A DNA stretch of 64,000 bases. Origin: Lachnospira sp. Its GTDB lineage: Bacteria > Bacillota > Clostridia > Lachnospirales > Lachnospiraceae. Shown in pieces: positions 36,271-44,619 of the stretch (its first letter is position 1; every line of letters begins with the position of its first letter). The stretch is from positions 84,669-148,668 of the forward strand of contig JAGATQ010000017.1 of assembly GCA_017621205.1 (NCBI GenBank). Direction: 5' to 3'. Under the pieces are notes generated by a model. That model was not told where the DNA came from and searched no databases. It saw only the letters and a program-made list of their open reading frames with translations. Position numbers and translations under genes: made by a program.

Positions 36271-37689
36271 CTATTCACCCACATCCTCACCATTCCAGCA
36301 ATACGTACAAAGATTCTCCGGTGGCAGCCCTACCGCCTCTAACAAATCATCCAGACGATTATAACGAAGTGTCGTAAAATGCAGCTCCTTTCTTATCTCC
36401 TCAAGCATCTGCTCATATTTTTCAGAATCCGGGTCTGTATACTCCTTTAATACTTCGTCCGGTATATCCTCCGTTCCTTCAAGTCTCGCAATCACCCGCC
36501 TCGTAATCAACTCCATCTCAGAGGATGAACGAGAAAAATTGAGATATTTACAACCATACACCAATGGTGGACAAGCAGGACGGATGTGAACCTCCCTCGC
36601 ACCACTCTTATAAAGAAAATCCGTTGTCTCTCTTAATTGTGTCCCCCGAACAATGGAATCATCAATCAACAGCAGGCTTTTATCCTTAATCAAATCATGT
36701 ACTGCAAGCAGCTTCATTCTCGCAATCATATCCCGTTTGCTCTGCACTGTTGGCATAAAGGAACGCGGCCAGGTAGGCGTATACTTAATAAACGGACGGG
36801 AAAAAGGAATGCCGGATGCATTAGAATAACCAATCGCATGTGCTGTGCCAGAATCCGGAACACCTGCTACAATATCCGGCTTCACATTGTCACGCTCGGC
36901 AAGCTTCACTCCGCAATTGTACCGCATCTGCTCTACACTGACTCCCTCATAAGAGCTGGAAGGATACCCATAATACACCCATAGGAAAGTACAAATCTTC
37001 ATCTTGGTGCCCGGTGCCATCAAGGTTTTACAGCCTTCCTCATCCACCACAACAATCTCCCCCGGTCCCAACTCCTTCAAATCAGAATATCCTAAATTCT
37101 GATAAGCAAAGGACTCAAAAGAAAGGCAAAAGGAATCCTCCTTCATCCCTACCACGAGCGGTGTCCTTCCATACTTATCCCTCGCACCATAGATTCCCTT
37201 TGGTGTCAGTACCATCAAGGTCAGGGAACCATCGATAAGCTCCTGTGCATAATGAATACCCTCAATCAGATTCTCCTTCTGGTTAATCATCGCAGCAACA
37301 AGCTCTGTCGGGTTAATATCCCCGCCGCTCATCTCCAGAAAATGCGTATTGCCATCGGAGAAAATCTTATCTACAATCTCCTTCGTATTGTTAATCTTAC
37401 TCACCGTAGTAATGGCATAAGTTCCATGATGGGAGCGGACAATCAGCGGCTGTGGCTCATAATCCGAAATACTGCCAATACCATAGTATCCCTTCATCTC
37501 CCGCATATCCTTGTCAAACTTGGTACGGAATGGAGAATTTTCAATATTATGAATTGCCCGGTCAAAGCCCTTTTCCCCATAAACTGCCATTCCGCCCCGT
37601 CTGGTACCAAGATGGGAATGATAATCCGTCCCAAAAAACAAGTCAAATAAACAATCATCCTTTGCTGCAACACCAAAAAATCCACCCAT
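36271..37689 (-). CDS. PurF-like amidophosphoribosyltransferase homolog lacking glutaminase residues
   Basis: A 472-residue PurF homolog. PurF makes phosphoribosylamine from PRPP and glutamine. The C-terminal phosphoribosyltransferase half keeps the PRPP motif LLIDDSIVRGTQ, and iron-sulfur-type cysteines are present (ICTFLW, YGCKY, LCTYCW). The N-terminus, however, reads MGGFFGV where active enzymes have a cysteine as residue 2. The segments for the conserved arginine and the asparagine-glycine pair of class II amidotransferases are also altered (GIGSISDYEPQP and TVSKINN). ATG 37689 with AGGAGG leaves no room for another start. It may use free ammonia, act on another substrate or be regulatory. 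Confidence 0.75.
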   Translation of the reverse strand: MGGFFGVAAKDDCLFDLFFGTDYHSHLGTRRGGMAVYGEKGFDRAIHNIENSPFRTKFDKDMREMKGYYGIGSISDYEPQPLIVRSHHGTYAITTVSKINNTKEIVDKIFSDGNTHFLEMSGGDINPTELVAAMINQKENLIEGIHYAQELIDGSLTLMVLTPKGIYGARDKYGRTPLVVGMKEDSFCLSFESFAYQNLGYSDLKELGPGEIVVVDEEGCKTLMAPGTKMKICTFLWVYYGYPSSSYEGVSVEQMRYNCGVKLAERDNVKPDIVAGVPDSGTAHAIGYSNASGIPFSRPFIKYTPTWPRSFMPTVQSKRDMIARMKLLAVHDLIKDKSLLLIDDSIVRGTQLRETTDFLYKSGAREVHIRPACPPLVYGCKYLNFSRSSSEMELITRRVIARLEGTEDIPDEVLKEYTDPDSEKYEQMLEEIRKELHFTTLRYNRLDDLLEAVGLPPENLCTYCWNGEDVGE

Positions 37690-37789
37690 AGTAGCCTCCT
37701 AAAATTTCTATCTGACATACACTTTAACTACAGTTTTCCCCTGTCATTATTTGCCCTTAAGACTCCTCCCCGTTTTTCTAGCTCCCTCA

Positions 37790-40111
37790 TCAAGGCATTC
37801 CCCTCTGATAGGAACCATTCTTCGCCTTCTTAGCACGCTTCTCCTCATAAAGCCTTTCATCTGCCCGCTCAATCACACCATAGATATCTACGTCTTCTCC
37901 ACAGACAAACTCGCAGACACCCACACTCATCTCTATCGGATATGGCTTGCCACACTCTGTATTATGTCTTGCAGAAATCTCAGCAATACGACGTTTCATA
38001 ATATTCTCATAGCCTGCCACTCCTACGAGTGCAAATATCACAAATTCATCTCCGCCAAAACGGGCAACAATATCTGTAGTACGGACTGCTTCTTTTAAAA
38101 TCGCTGCCATCTCCTTAAGAGCAAAATCACCTTCCTCATGTCCATATTCATCATTTATCATCTTCAGGTTATCCATATCGGCATAGAGAATCATCGCATA
38201 TTTGTCCATGTTTCTCTTATTACAAAGTGCCTCTTTGGCATATTCCAAAAAACCTCTGCGGTTATAAAGTTTTGTAAGCTCATCGGACTTTGACAACTCA
38301 TCCAGCTTGCTATTATTCTCTTTAATTTTAAATAGGCTTGCCTCTAACTTTTTCTGAATCGCGCCCTGCTGCTCAATCAACATGAGTGATTTTATCGCAA
38401 TGGAAAGCTGTAATTGTGCCGGAGCAACATTTTTAAAGTTTTCCCAGTTGACTTCACATAGAAGCAGACCATACATCTCAATCCCGGAAAAAATAGGGGA
38501 AAGCACCATAGTGACACGCTGCTCCTTACGAATCTTGTCATGTGTCATAATCTGGTTCGTATGCATTGATTGTTTTTCAGATGGAACATCAAATGCCTGA
38601 TTATCATGACAATACGCCTTTAAAAGAATGGTCTTGGGATGATCGTATATATTATCCCTCGTGTGAACCACCGGTTTGGAAAACATATAAATATAAGAGC
38701 TTTTGATACCAATGTCATACATATTTCTCAATGCCGATGCATAAGGGATTTTGTGAGGATTATTCATCATAAAAATCTCAGAAGTCATATTGCTCATCAC
38801 CTGTCCAAGCTGACGTATCTGTTCCTGTTGGGCTCTGATATAGCGGTAATTAATGAGTGACAGTTTCTGGTAAAAGCCTCCAAACATGTCAGCAACCGCA
38901 ATACGGTCAGCATCCTCTGTAAGCCGTTCGGACAGCTTCGCCTTCATGGCGGTGAGGATAAAAAACAACTGCTCTACTGTCGTATACTGAAGCAGTGGTC
39001 TCTTTAACAACTGCAAAAATAATATCTCGCAATCCTTTCGTAAATCAATAAGACATCCACCATCTACCATATCCCACAGCATATTACAAAGAATAGAAAT
39101 CTCATCTTTAATCAGTGTCAGTTCCTTCGAACGGATATATTTTGCAAATAAATAATCATGTATCTTGGCAATACAAATCTCATCCCCGCTAAAATATGGC
39201 AAATCATCAAAATCCTTTACTCCCCGATGCTCATACTGCTGGCAGCCACAGGAAGAACGCTGTACAAAATGAGTGAAAATCTCCAGATTCTCCATCTTGC
39301 CGGTTGCAAGGAACTTCTCTGCATGAATTACAGCATAATAAGCAAGCTCAGCCGCATTTGCCTCAACCGTGGTAAGAGGTGGGCTTAAGGTCGGTGCAAA
39401 AATCGAGTTGTCAAAACCGATGACAAGTAAATCCGAGCCTATCTCTATCCCCATTTTCTGAAGCTCTTCATACCCTCCCTGTGCCATACGGTCATTGGCA
39501 AATACGATTGCCTGCAGCTCCTCGTGTGCTTCGTAAAGACGTGCCGCAATCACACCACTGGTTTCCTCAAAATTACCATATACAATATATTCCTCCCGAT
39601 ACGGAATATCCCACCGCTCCAGCACCGTTTTGTACACATCCAGCCGTTCCATGGCGTCTGTGTTTGTTTTGGGACCGCTGACGAAACCGATACGGCGAAC
39701 ATTATGATGTTCAATTAAATGCTGAATGGCATGATCAAAACCAATACGGTTATCAAAGGTAACCGACGGATAACCATCCATTTTGGAATATAATGTAATA
39801 ATAGGAATTCCCGCATACCGCTCTAAAAAATGAATGCGCTCTTTTAAATCCACACGGCATCCTATCATACCCATCATTACATAAAGCACATCGATATGTT
39901 TTTCATTGATAAAACCAAATAAAGCATTATATTGATAGCCATATTCCTGATGTGCATCAAAAGCATCACTCGAATCCAAATATCCACCAGGAATCACAAA
40001 CATATTGGCATCAATATCAATTGCCCCCTGTTCCGCTCCCTTGCATGCCTCTCTGGTAAAGACCGCATCCATATCGTCTACCAAAAGGCCAATATTTAAC
40101 CGGTTTCCCAT
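37790..40111 (-). CDS. LacI-type sensor domain fused to diguanylate cyclase
   Basis: A 773-residue cytoplasmic protein. Residues 1-290 resemble the sugar-binding sensor of LacI/GalR regulators (NIGLLVDDMDAVFTREACKGAEQGA, VIGFDNSIFAPTLSPPLTTV) without the DNA-binding helix-turn-helix. A middle helical/GAF-like region follows, then a C-terminal GGDEF domain with intact RFGGDEFVIF near residue 700. It probably makes cyclic di-GMP in response to a small ligand. ATG 40111 follows AAAGGTGG; an upstream GTG is less likely. No signal peptide is seen. Confidence 0.85.
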   Translation of the reverse strand: MGNRLNIGLLVDDMDAVFTREACKGAEQGAIDIDANMFVIPGGYLDSSDAFDAHQEYGYQYNALFGFINEKHIDVLYVMMGMIGCRVDLKERIHFLERYAGIPIITLYSKMDGYPSVTFDNRIGFDHAIQHLIEHHNVRRIGFVSGPKTNTDAMERLDVYKTVLERWDIPYREEYIVYGNFEETSGVIAARLYEAHEELQAIVFANDRMAQGGYEELQKMGIEIGSDLLVIGFDNSIFAPTLSPPLTTVEANAAELAYYAVIHAEKFLATGKMENLEIFTHFVQRSSCGCQQYEHRGVKDFDDLPYFSGDEICIAKIHDYLFAKYIRSKELTLIKDEISILCNMLWDMVDGGCLIDLRKDCEILFLQLLKRPLLQYTTVEQLFFILTAMKAKLSERLTEDADRIAVADMFGGFYQKLSLINYRYIRAQQEQIRQLGQVMSNMTSEIFMMNNPHKIPYASALRNMYDIGIKSSYIYMFSKPVVHTRDNIYDHPKTILLKAYCHDNQAFDVPSEKQSMHTNQIMTHDKIRKEQRVTMVLSPIFSGIEMYGLLLCEVNWENFKNVAPAQLQLSIAIKSLMLIEQQGAIQKKLEASLFKIKENNSKLDELSKSDELTKLYNRRGFLEYAKEALCNKRNMDKYAMILYADMDNLKMINDEYGHEEGDFALKEMAAILKEAVRTTDIVARFGGDEFVIFALVGVAGYENIMKRRIAEISARHNTECGKPYPIEMSVGVCEFVCGEDVDIYGVIERADERLYEEKRAKKAKNGSYQRGMP

Positions 40112-40233
40112 ACTCTCTACCACCTTTGTATTCTAAGTACCCAATCACAAACCTATGCACAGTAAGTATACCACACAATATTGCTTGGAACAAGAATAGA
40201 TTCATGAAGATTCCCCTCCCTGATAAAAAAGGG

Positions 40234-40262
40234 TTGCCAATCCTAAAATAGTATGCTAGTAT
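40234..40262 (+). promoter_or_regulatory. Candidate amtB promoter
   Basis: TTGCCA (40234-40239), a 17-base spacer and TAGTAT (40257-40262). Transcription from here would enter a terminator-like hairpin almost at once. Confidence 0.5.
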
Positions 40263-40272
40263 GTGTAAGGGC

Positions 40273-40305
40273 AAAGACGTCTAGATATCATCTAGGCGTC
40301 TTTTT
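40273..40305 (+). terminator. Terminator-like hairpin in the amtB leader
   Basis: GACGTCTAGAT (40276-40286) pairs with ATCTAGGCGTC (40290-40300), with one G-U pair, a 3-base loop and a following TTTTT; three more A-T pairs extend the base. No gene ends on the plus strand here, so it looks like an attenuator ahead of amtB rather than an ordinary terminator. Confidence 0.6.
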
Positions 40306-40315
40306 GTCTTTATAT

Positions 40316-40375
40316 GGCAATTGCGAAACCTCTATTTCCCAGACTTACTTATGACGGACCCGTTTCGCAATCGCC
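40316..40375. repeat. Inverted repeat in the amtB leader (GGCAATTGCGAAAC type)
   Basis: GGCAATTGCGAAAC (40316-40329) and its inverse (40362-40375) match at 13 of 14 positions. Similar GGCAATTG-type ends flank family 1 copies A and B. It lies between the attenuator-like hairpin and the amtB ribosome binding site. Confidence 0.55.
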
Positions 40376-40405
40376 TGATTACTTTTTAGCAGAAAGGATG
40401 ATATT

Positions 40406-41644
40406 ATGAATACTGGTGACACTGGATTTATGTTGATTTGTGCCGCCCTCGTGTTATTTATGACACCGGGACTGGCATTCTTCTATGGAGGCTTAGTTAG
40501 ACGAAAAAACGTATTAAATACAATGATGTCCTCCCTGTGTATCATAGGACTAGCCGCAGTGATGTGGATTGCTTTTGGCTATTCGTTAAGTTTCAATGGA
40601 GAGGGAATGTTTATCGGCAATTTGAAACAGGCATTTTTAAATGGTATGGGAATGGGAACTGGAACCTATGCGGATAGTATTCCTGCCTATGTATTTGTCG
40701 CCTTCCAAATGATGTTTGCTATTATCACACCTGCACTGATTACCGGTTCTGTTGCGGGACGAATGAAATTCAAGGCATTGTTCCTGTTTATTATATTATG
40801 GTCCATTGTGGTATACTATCCACTTGCCCATATGGTTTGGGGACACGGAGGCTTCTTAGGTGAAGTGCTTGGTTCTGTAGATTTCGCCGGGGGCAATGTC
40901 GTACATATTTCTTCCGGTGTCAGTGGACTTGTACTAGCAATTATGCTTGGAAAACGGCGTGGTTATGAGCATCAGTCCTACCGGATTCACAATATCCCAT
41001 TTGTTATATTAGGAGCATCCATTTTATACTTTGGATGGCTAGGATTCAATGCTGGTTCTGCCCTCGGTGCCAATGGTCTGGCTGCCCATGCATTTTTAAC
41101 CACAACAACCTCTTGTGGTGCTGCGATGCTTTCCTGGATGGTAGTAGATATGATAATTATTGGAAAACCCACCGCTGTTGGTGCCGCAACCGGTCTGGTC
41201 CTTGGCTTAGTTGCCATTACCCCGGGGGCGGGCTTTGTACCAATCTGGTCTTCCTTCCTTATCGGTGCTATTGTATCTCCAATTTGTTATTTTACTATGT
41301 CGGTTGTAAAACGTAAATTTGGATATGACGATGCTCTCGACGCCTTTGGATGTCATGGCGTCGGTGGCATCTGGGGTGGTATCGCTACTGGAATCTTTGC
41401 CAAAAGCTCTATTAATGATGTTGCCCGCTGGGATGGTCTTGCTTTTGGTGACTGGCACCTATTCGCAGCGCAACTGCTTAGCATTGTCATTACGATTATC
41501 ATTGCAATCATAGGTACCCTGATTTGTGGATTGATAGTAAAATTAATTACACCACTTCGCGTAACCGAACAGGAGGAGCGCATTGGTCTTGACAAAGCAC
41601 AGCATGGTGAGGAAGCTTACCCAACCTTTAATGGTTTAGATTAG
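40406..41644 (+). CDS. amtB: Ammonium transporter
   Basis: Membrane channel/transporter for ammonium, a trimer of 11-helix subunits. The 412-residue product begins directly with the first helix (DTGFMLICAALVLFMTPGLAFFYGGLVRR split here) and has PLAHMVWGHGG near residue 140, SGVSGLVLAI and the twin-histidine-type segment FGCHGVGGIWGG near residue 317. ATG 40406 follows AGAAAGGATG. It is followed after 12 bases by a PII gene, the usual pairing; the PII trimer gates AmtB. Confidence 0.95.
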   Translation: MNTGDTGFMLICAALVLFMTPGLAFFYGGLVRRKNVLNTMMSSLCIIGLAAVMWIAFGYSLSFNGEGMFIGNLKQAFLNGMGMGTGTYADSIPAYVFVAFQMMFAIITPALITGSVAGRMKFKALFLFIILWSIVVYYPLAHMVWGHGGFLGEVLGSVDFAGGNVVHISSGVSGLVLAIMLGKRRGYEHQSYRIHNIPFVILGASILYFGWLGFNAGSALGANGLAAHAFLTTTTSCGAAMLSWMVVDMIIIGKPTAVGAATGLVLGLVAITPGAGFVPIWSSFLIGAIVSPICYFTMSVVKRKFGYDDALDAFGCHGVGGIWGGIATGIFAKSSINDVARWDGLAFGDWHLFAAQLLSIVITIIIAIIGTLICGLIVKLITPLRVTEQEERIGLDKAQHGEEAYPTFNGLD

Positions 41645-41656
41645 GAGGAATGATTT

Positions 41657-42028
41657 ATGGTAAAAATTGATGCGATTGTACGCACGGAAAAGATGGAAGA
41701 GGTAGAGGATGCCTTAAAGGAAATGAATGTTCATGGTATGACAATCAGCGAAGTTATGGGCTGCGGAACCAGTCTTGGCTACACAAAGGTAGTTCGCGGT
41801 AATAAGGTTGATATCAATCTTGTGCCAAAGGTTAAATTTGAAGTGGTGGTTTCCAGCAAGGAGTGGGCATATAAAACGATTGATGCCATCTCTAAGGTAG
41901 CCTTTACTGGAGAACATGGGGACGGTAAAATCTTTGTCTACGAACTGATGGATGTCGTGCGCATCCGTACCGGAGAACATGGACCGGAAGCATTATGGGA
42001 TACAGAACAACAAGAGAAGAAGAAATAG
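41657..42028 (+). CDS. glnK: PII nitrogen regulatory protein
   Basis: Small trimeric sensor of ATP/ADP and 2-oxoglutarate that controls AmtB. The 123-residue product has the PII core (KIDAIVRTEKMEEVEDAL, GMTISEVMGCG, KIFVYELMDVVRIRTGE). In the T-loop the usual Tyr51 is absent: the segment reads RGNKVDINLVPK. It therefore cannot be uridylylated at that position, and regulation is probably by ligand binding alone. AGGAGG precedes the ATG. Confidence 0.93.
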   Translation: MVKIDAIVRTEKMEEVEDALKEMNVHGMTISEVMGCGTSLGYTKVVRGNKVDINLVPKVKFEVVVSSKEWAYKTIDAISKVAFTGEHGDGKIFVYELMDVVRIRTGEHGPEALWDTEQQEKKK

Positions 42029-42070
42029 AAATCCTATTTTTATATATAACCTTTAAGTTATGAATCTAAA

Positions 42071-42124
42071 AATATGGGACAGCTACTTTAGAAGCTCTCA
42101 TCACTAAAGCAGCCGTCCCATATT
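42071..42124 (-). terminator. Long hairpin between glnK and the 32-residue ORF
   Basis: AATATGGGACAGCTACTTTAG pairs imperfectly with CTAAAGCAGCCGTCCCATATT, about 20 pairs with two mismatches. On the minus strand it is followed by TTTTT, so it terminates the two-component/small-ORF transcript; it may also end amtB-glnK from the other side. Confidence 0.75.
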
Positions 42125-42145
42125 CATAAAGCTAACTATACTTGC

Positions 42146-42244
42146 TTATTTATCTCCCTTTTTCCCAAAGGTATCATATAAATTATATCCAAGTACTCCT
42201 AATATCAGAAGTCCTCCAACAATTCCAATCACTATTTTAACCAT
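42146..42244 (-). CDS. 32-residue single-pass membrane protein
   Basis: AGGAGG sits seven bases before ATG 42244. The frame encodes MVKIVIGIVGGLLILG and then VLGYNLYDTFGKKGDK: one transmembrane helix with a charged C-terminus. I do not recognise it. It lies 84 bases downstream of the KdpE-like regulator and has its own candidate -10 sequences (TATACT, TATAAT) near 42265-42290. A pair of half-sites like those upstream of the kinase is at 42316-42337. It may assist or report on a transporter or the histidine kinase; that is inference. Confidence 0.6.
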   Translation of the reverse strand: MVKIVIGIVGGLLILGVLGYNLYDTFGKKGDK

Positions 42245-42315
42245 AACAAAACCTCCTGTTTCTTCTCTTAGCTATTATAATAAATATAGTATAGCATGTG
42301 GAAAGAAGAAATTGG

Positions 42316-42337
42316 GCTAAAATACTGTTAAGATTCG
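42316..42337. promoter_or_regulatory. Direct-repeat pair upstream of the 32-residue ORF
   Basis: GCTAAAATACT and GTTAAGATTCG are adjacent with an 11-base period, the same pattern as the six half-sites at 44291-44376. The pair overlaps the 3' end of the response regulator gene. Candidate binding site for that regulator. Confidence 0.45.
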
Positions 42338-43035
42338 TCGGCTGAACGCATTCGGTACCCAACCCCAAGCTCCGTAAAAATATACTCCGGTTCCCCGGGA
42401 TTTTGTTCCAGCTTACGTCTTATATTCGCCATATTCACCCGTAGAATCTTATTATCATCATCTGCATAAGGTCCCCAGATTTCCTTAAGGAGACTATGAT
42501 AGGTAACTACCTTTCCTGCCTGCTTTGATAAAGAACATAATATTTTATACTCCACCGGAGTTACATGAATCTCCTCTCCAGCAAGTGATATCAGACGCTT
42601 CTCATAATCTATTCTAAGATTCCCCGCACGATAACCACATTCCGAACCGATTGCTGTACCTATGCGGTTTTGATGTTTCAGGCAATTACGGATTCTTGCA
42701 ATAAGCTCCGCTGTTCCAAAGGGCTTTGTCATGTAATCATCCGCCCCGGCAGAAAGCATCTTTACCTTTTCCTGCTCCGTAGTCCTTGCAGACACAACAA
42801 GAATGGGAAGCTCACTCTGTTCCCTTACACGCTGGATTACCTCATAGCCATCCATATCCGGCAGTCCCAGATCCAGCACAATCACATCCGGACACTCACT
42901 AAAACACATCAACAGCCCATCCTTTGCGGCGGCGGCCTTTAATACCCGATAACCGCTTAACTCCAGATGCTTTGCAATAAAATTCAATATACTTTTTTCA
43001 TCCTCAATTACAAGAATCTTATACTTATTTTCCAT
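42328..43035 (-). CDS. OmpR-family response regulator, KdpE-like
   Basis: A 235-residue transcription factor. The receiver domain has the acidic pair in VIEDEKS, the phospho-acceptor Asp55 in VIVLDLGLPDMDGYE, and Lys in MTKPFG near residue 105. The winged-helix domain follows (TPVEYKILCSLSKQAGKVVTYHSLL; NILRVNMANIRRKLE-type recognition helix; ELGVGYRM). Similarity is to KdpE. Its partner kinase is immediately upstream with an 82-base gap. No kdpFABC genes lie here, so its targets may be the two small membrane proteins. Confidence 0.88.
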   Translation of the reverse strand: MENKYKILVIEDEKSILNFIAKHLELSGYRVLKAAAAKDGLLMCFSECPDVIVLDLGLPDMDGYEVIQRVREQSELPILVVSARTTEQEKVKMLSAGADDYMTKPFGTAELIARIRNCLKHQNRIGTAIGSECGYRAGNLRIDYEKRLISLAGEEIHVTPVEYKILCSLSKQAGKVVTYHSLLKEIWGPYADDDNKILRVNMANIRRKLEQNPGEPEYIFTELGVGYRMRSADES

Positions 43036-43117
43036 CGTTTGTACACAATCCCAAGCATTCCTGCTTGTGTATCCTTTCCTAAACTTAAACTATCAATATC
43101 CAATATTACTCCTTCTT

Positions 43118-44182
43118 CTATCTTGGCAGCACACAGACAAATTCTGCCCCATCCTCTTTGTTTTCTGCCTGCAGGGTTCCACCATGCACCTCCATAATTG
43201 TTTTACAAAGCGATAATCCAATCCCCATTCCCTTTCTATGATTCCCACTATGCTGGTGAGAATCTCTGGTAAGTTTTCCCTTTAGGAGTCCATTAATCTC
43301 CTGCATACAAAGCCCGACACCATAATCCCGCACACAAAAAACCACCTGCCCTTCCTCATAGCGGACCGAAAGCTTGATTGGCAACTTACTCTGACTATAA
43401 AAAATAGCATTTTCCAAAAGATTAATTAAAACCTGCATCATTAGAACCGGTTCCATCTCCACCATAACAAATGTCGGTGGCATAACAACTTCTATAGCAG
43501 CATCCGGAAACCGCTTCCTTATTCGAAGCATTACCTCCTCTATAAGTTCCTCCACCGGCTCCATCCGTTTTTCAATCGACTGGTCAGACGAATGAATCTT
43601 AGTAATTGCTAACAGATTTTCCACCATACGGAGCAGCCACTCTGCCTCTTCCTTAATTTGTTGAAAGGATTGCGCAATTTCCTCCTCGCTGTACTGATGC
43701 CTGTGTTCCCGATAAGCCTCACAGACAACAAGCATACCGGTAAGAGGTGTTCTAAAATCATGCGAAACAGAACGAAGCAGATTTGCCCGGATTCCCTCCC
43801 GCTCTGCTTCCAAAAGCTCCCGTTCTCTCTGCTTTAATATCTCCTCCTGCTTTGTCAGCATACTGGTTGTCGCACTCGTAAGCAGTGAAATTGCCAGCAG
43901 CACCAAAAAGGTAACAGGATATCCTGTCAAAGTAAAATTCAAGTGAAAATATGGATAAGTAAATAAATAGTTAATACAAACAACACAAAAGAGAGCCGAA
44001 AATAATCCATACCAAACACCCTTTGTATAACGTGAGATTAAAATTAATGCCAGCACATATATAATTGCAATATTAGCTGAATTTTCCTTAGGCATAAGAA
44101 AAAACAACAAAAATGCAATTCCCGTTGCCATTCCCAGTAATATAATGGTAACCCCTACATCCCTTTTCCGGGAACATCTCAT
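43118..44182 (-). CDS. KdpD-like sensor histidine kinase (DUF4118, short form)
   Basis: A 354-residue membrane kinase. Four hydrophobic helices (about residues 10-110) match the DUF4118 membrane unit of KdpD; the N-terminal KdpD sensor and USP domains are missing. His141 lies in LRSVSHDFRTPLTGM. The ATPase domain has QVLINLLENAIFYS, VRDYGVGLC and GMGIGLSLCK. ATG 44182 has GGAGAG upstream; a frame from 44284 is open but unsupported. The stimulus is unknown; potassium or turgor is suggested only by homology. Confidence 0.85.
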   Translation of the reverse strand: MRCSRKRDVGVTIILLGMATGIAFLLFFLMPKENSANIAIIYVLALILISRYTKGVWYGLFSALFCVVCINYLFTYPYFHLNFTLTGYPVTFLVLLAISLLTSATTSMLTKQEEILKQRERELLEAEREGIRANLLRSVSHDFRTPLTGMLVVCEAYREHRHQYSEEEIAQSFQQIKEEAEWLLRMVENLLAITKIHSSDQSIEKRMEPVEELIEEVMLRIRKRFPDAAIEVVMPPTFVMVEMEPVLMMQVLINLLENAIFYSQSKLPIKLSVRYEEGQVVFCVRDYGVGLCMQEINGLLKGKLTRDSHQHSGNHRKGMGIGLSLCKTIMEVHGGTLQAENKEDGAEFVCVLPR

Positions 44183-44290
44183 AATCCGTCTCTCCACCTT
44201 TCCCACCACGCTATTATTTCCTTTCTTAAAACGCACTACACAACCACATCTATCATAAAGAAATATCACCAATAACACAACCAAACCAAT

Positions 44291-44376
44291 GCTAAGATTC
44301 CGCTAAGATTCCACACGTTTTTGCTAAAACCTTGCTAAAAATCCCACTCCTTGCGTTAGGGTTGTGTTAAGAAACC
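44291..44376. promoter_or_regulatory. Array of six G(C/T)TAA half-sites, 32-bp period
   Basis: Half-sites start at 44291, 44302, 44323, 44334, 44355 and 44366: GCTAAGATTCC twice, GCTAAAACCTT, GCTAAAAATCC, GTTAGGGTTGT and GTTAAGAAACC. Partners are 11 bases apart and pairs repeat every 32 bases. Such tandem half-sites are typical of OmpR-family regulators. The array lies between the kinase gene and the divergent 42-residue ORF and reaches a possible -35 box (TTGTGT 44362-44367; TATATA 44385-44390). Confidence 0.7.
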
Positions 44377-44447
44377 ACAAACGGTATATACATGTTTTTT
44401 CCCTTTTGTTATTCTTTAGATGATTTAATGATAAAGGAGTGACCAAC

Positions 44448-44576
44448 ATGTATTATTTAACTGCAGCAGCCAGCATTCTATGTTTTGGTATCGGTGCCCT
44501 TACCACCATTATTATGGTGGTTGCAATCCCTATTTCTATTATTTCCAAATTAATGGAAAATAAAAAACATGCATAA
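44448..44576 (+). CDS. 42-residue single-pass membrane protein
   Basis: ATG 44448 has AAAGGAG eight bases upstream. The product begins MYYLTAAASILCFGIG, continues through a hydrophobic stretch (ALTTIIMVVAIPISIISKL) and ends with a basic tail (MENKKHA). It is divergent from the KdpD-like kinase across the half-site array and is followed by a perfect terminator, so it is a monocistronic unit. No family is recognised. A regulatory small protein of a transporter or kinase is a reasonable guess. Confidence 0.65.
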   Translation: MYYLTAAASILCFGIGALTTIIMVVAIPISIISKLMENKKHA

Positions 44577-44579
44577 CCA

Positions 44580-44619
44580 AAAATGGTGCTGTTTTATTTC
44601 TATAAAACAGCACCATTTT
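44580..44619. terminator. Bidirectional intrinsic terminator
   Basis: An 18-base perfect stem (AAAATGGTGCTGTTTTAT and its inverse) with a TTCT loop and T-runs on both strands. It serves the 42-residue ORF on plus and nrnA on minus, whose stop is at 44619. Confidence 0.9.

Noticed and set aside
36271..37689. Annotation as ordinary purF
   Set aside because: The nucleophilic cysteine and other glutaminase residues are missing.
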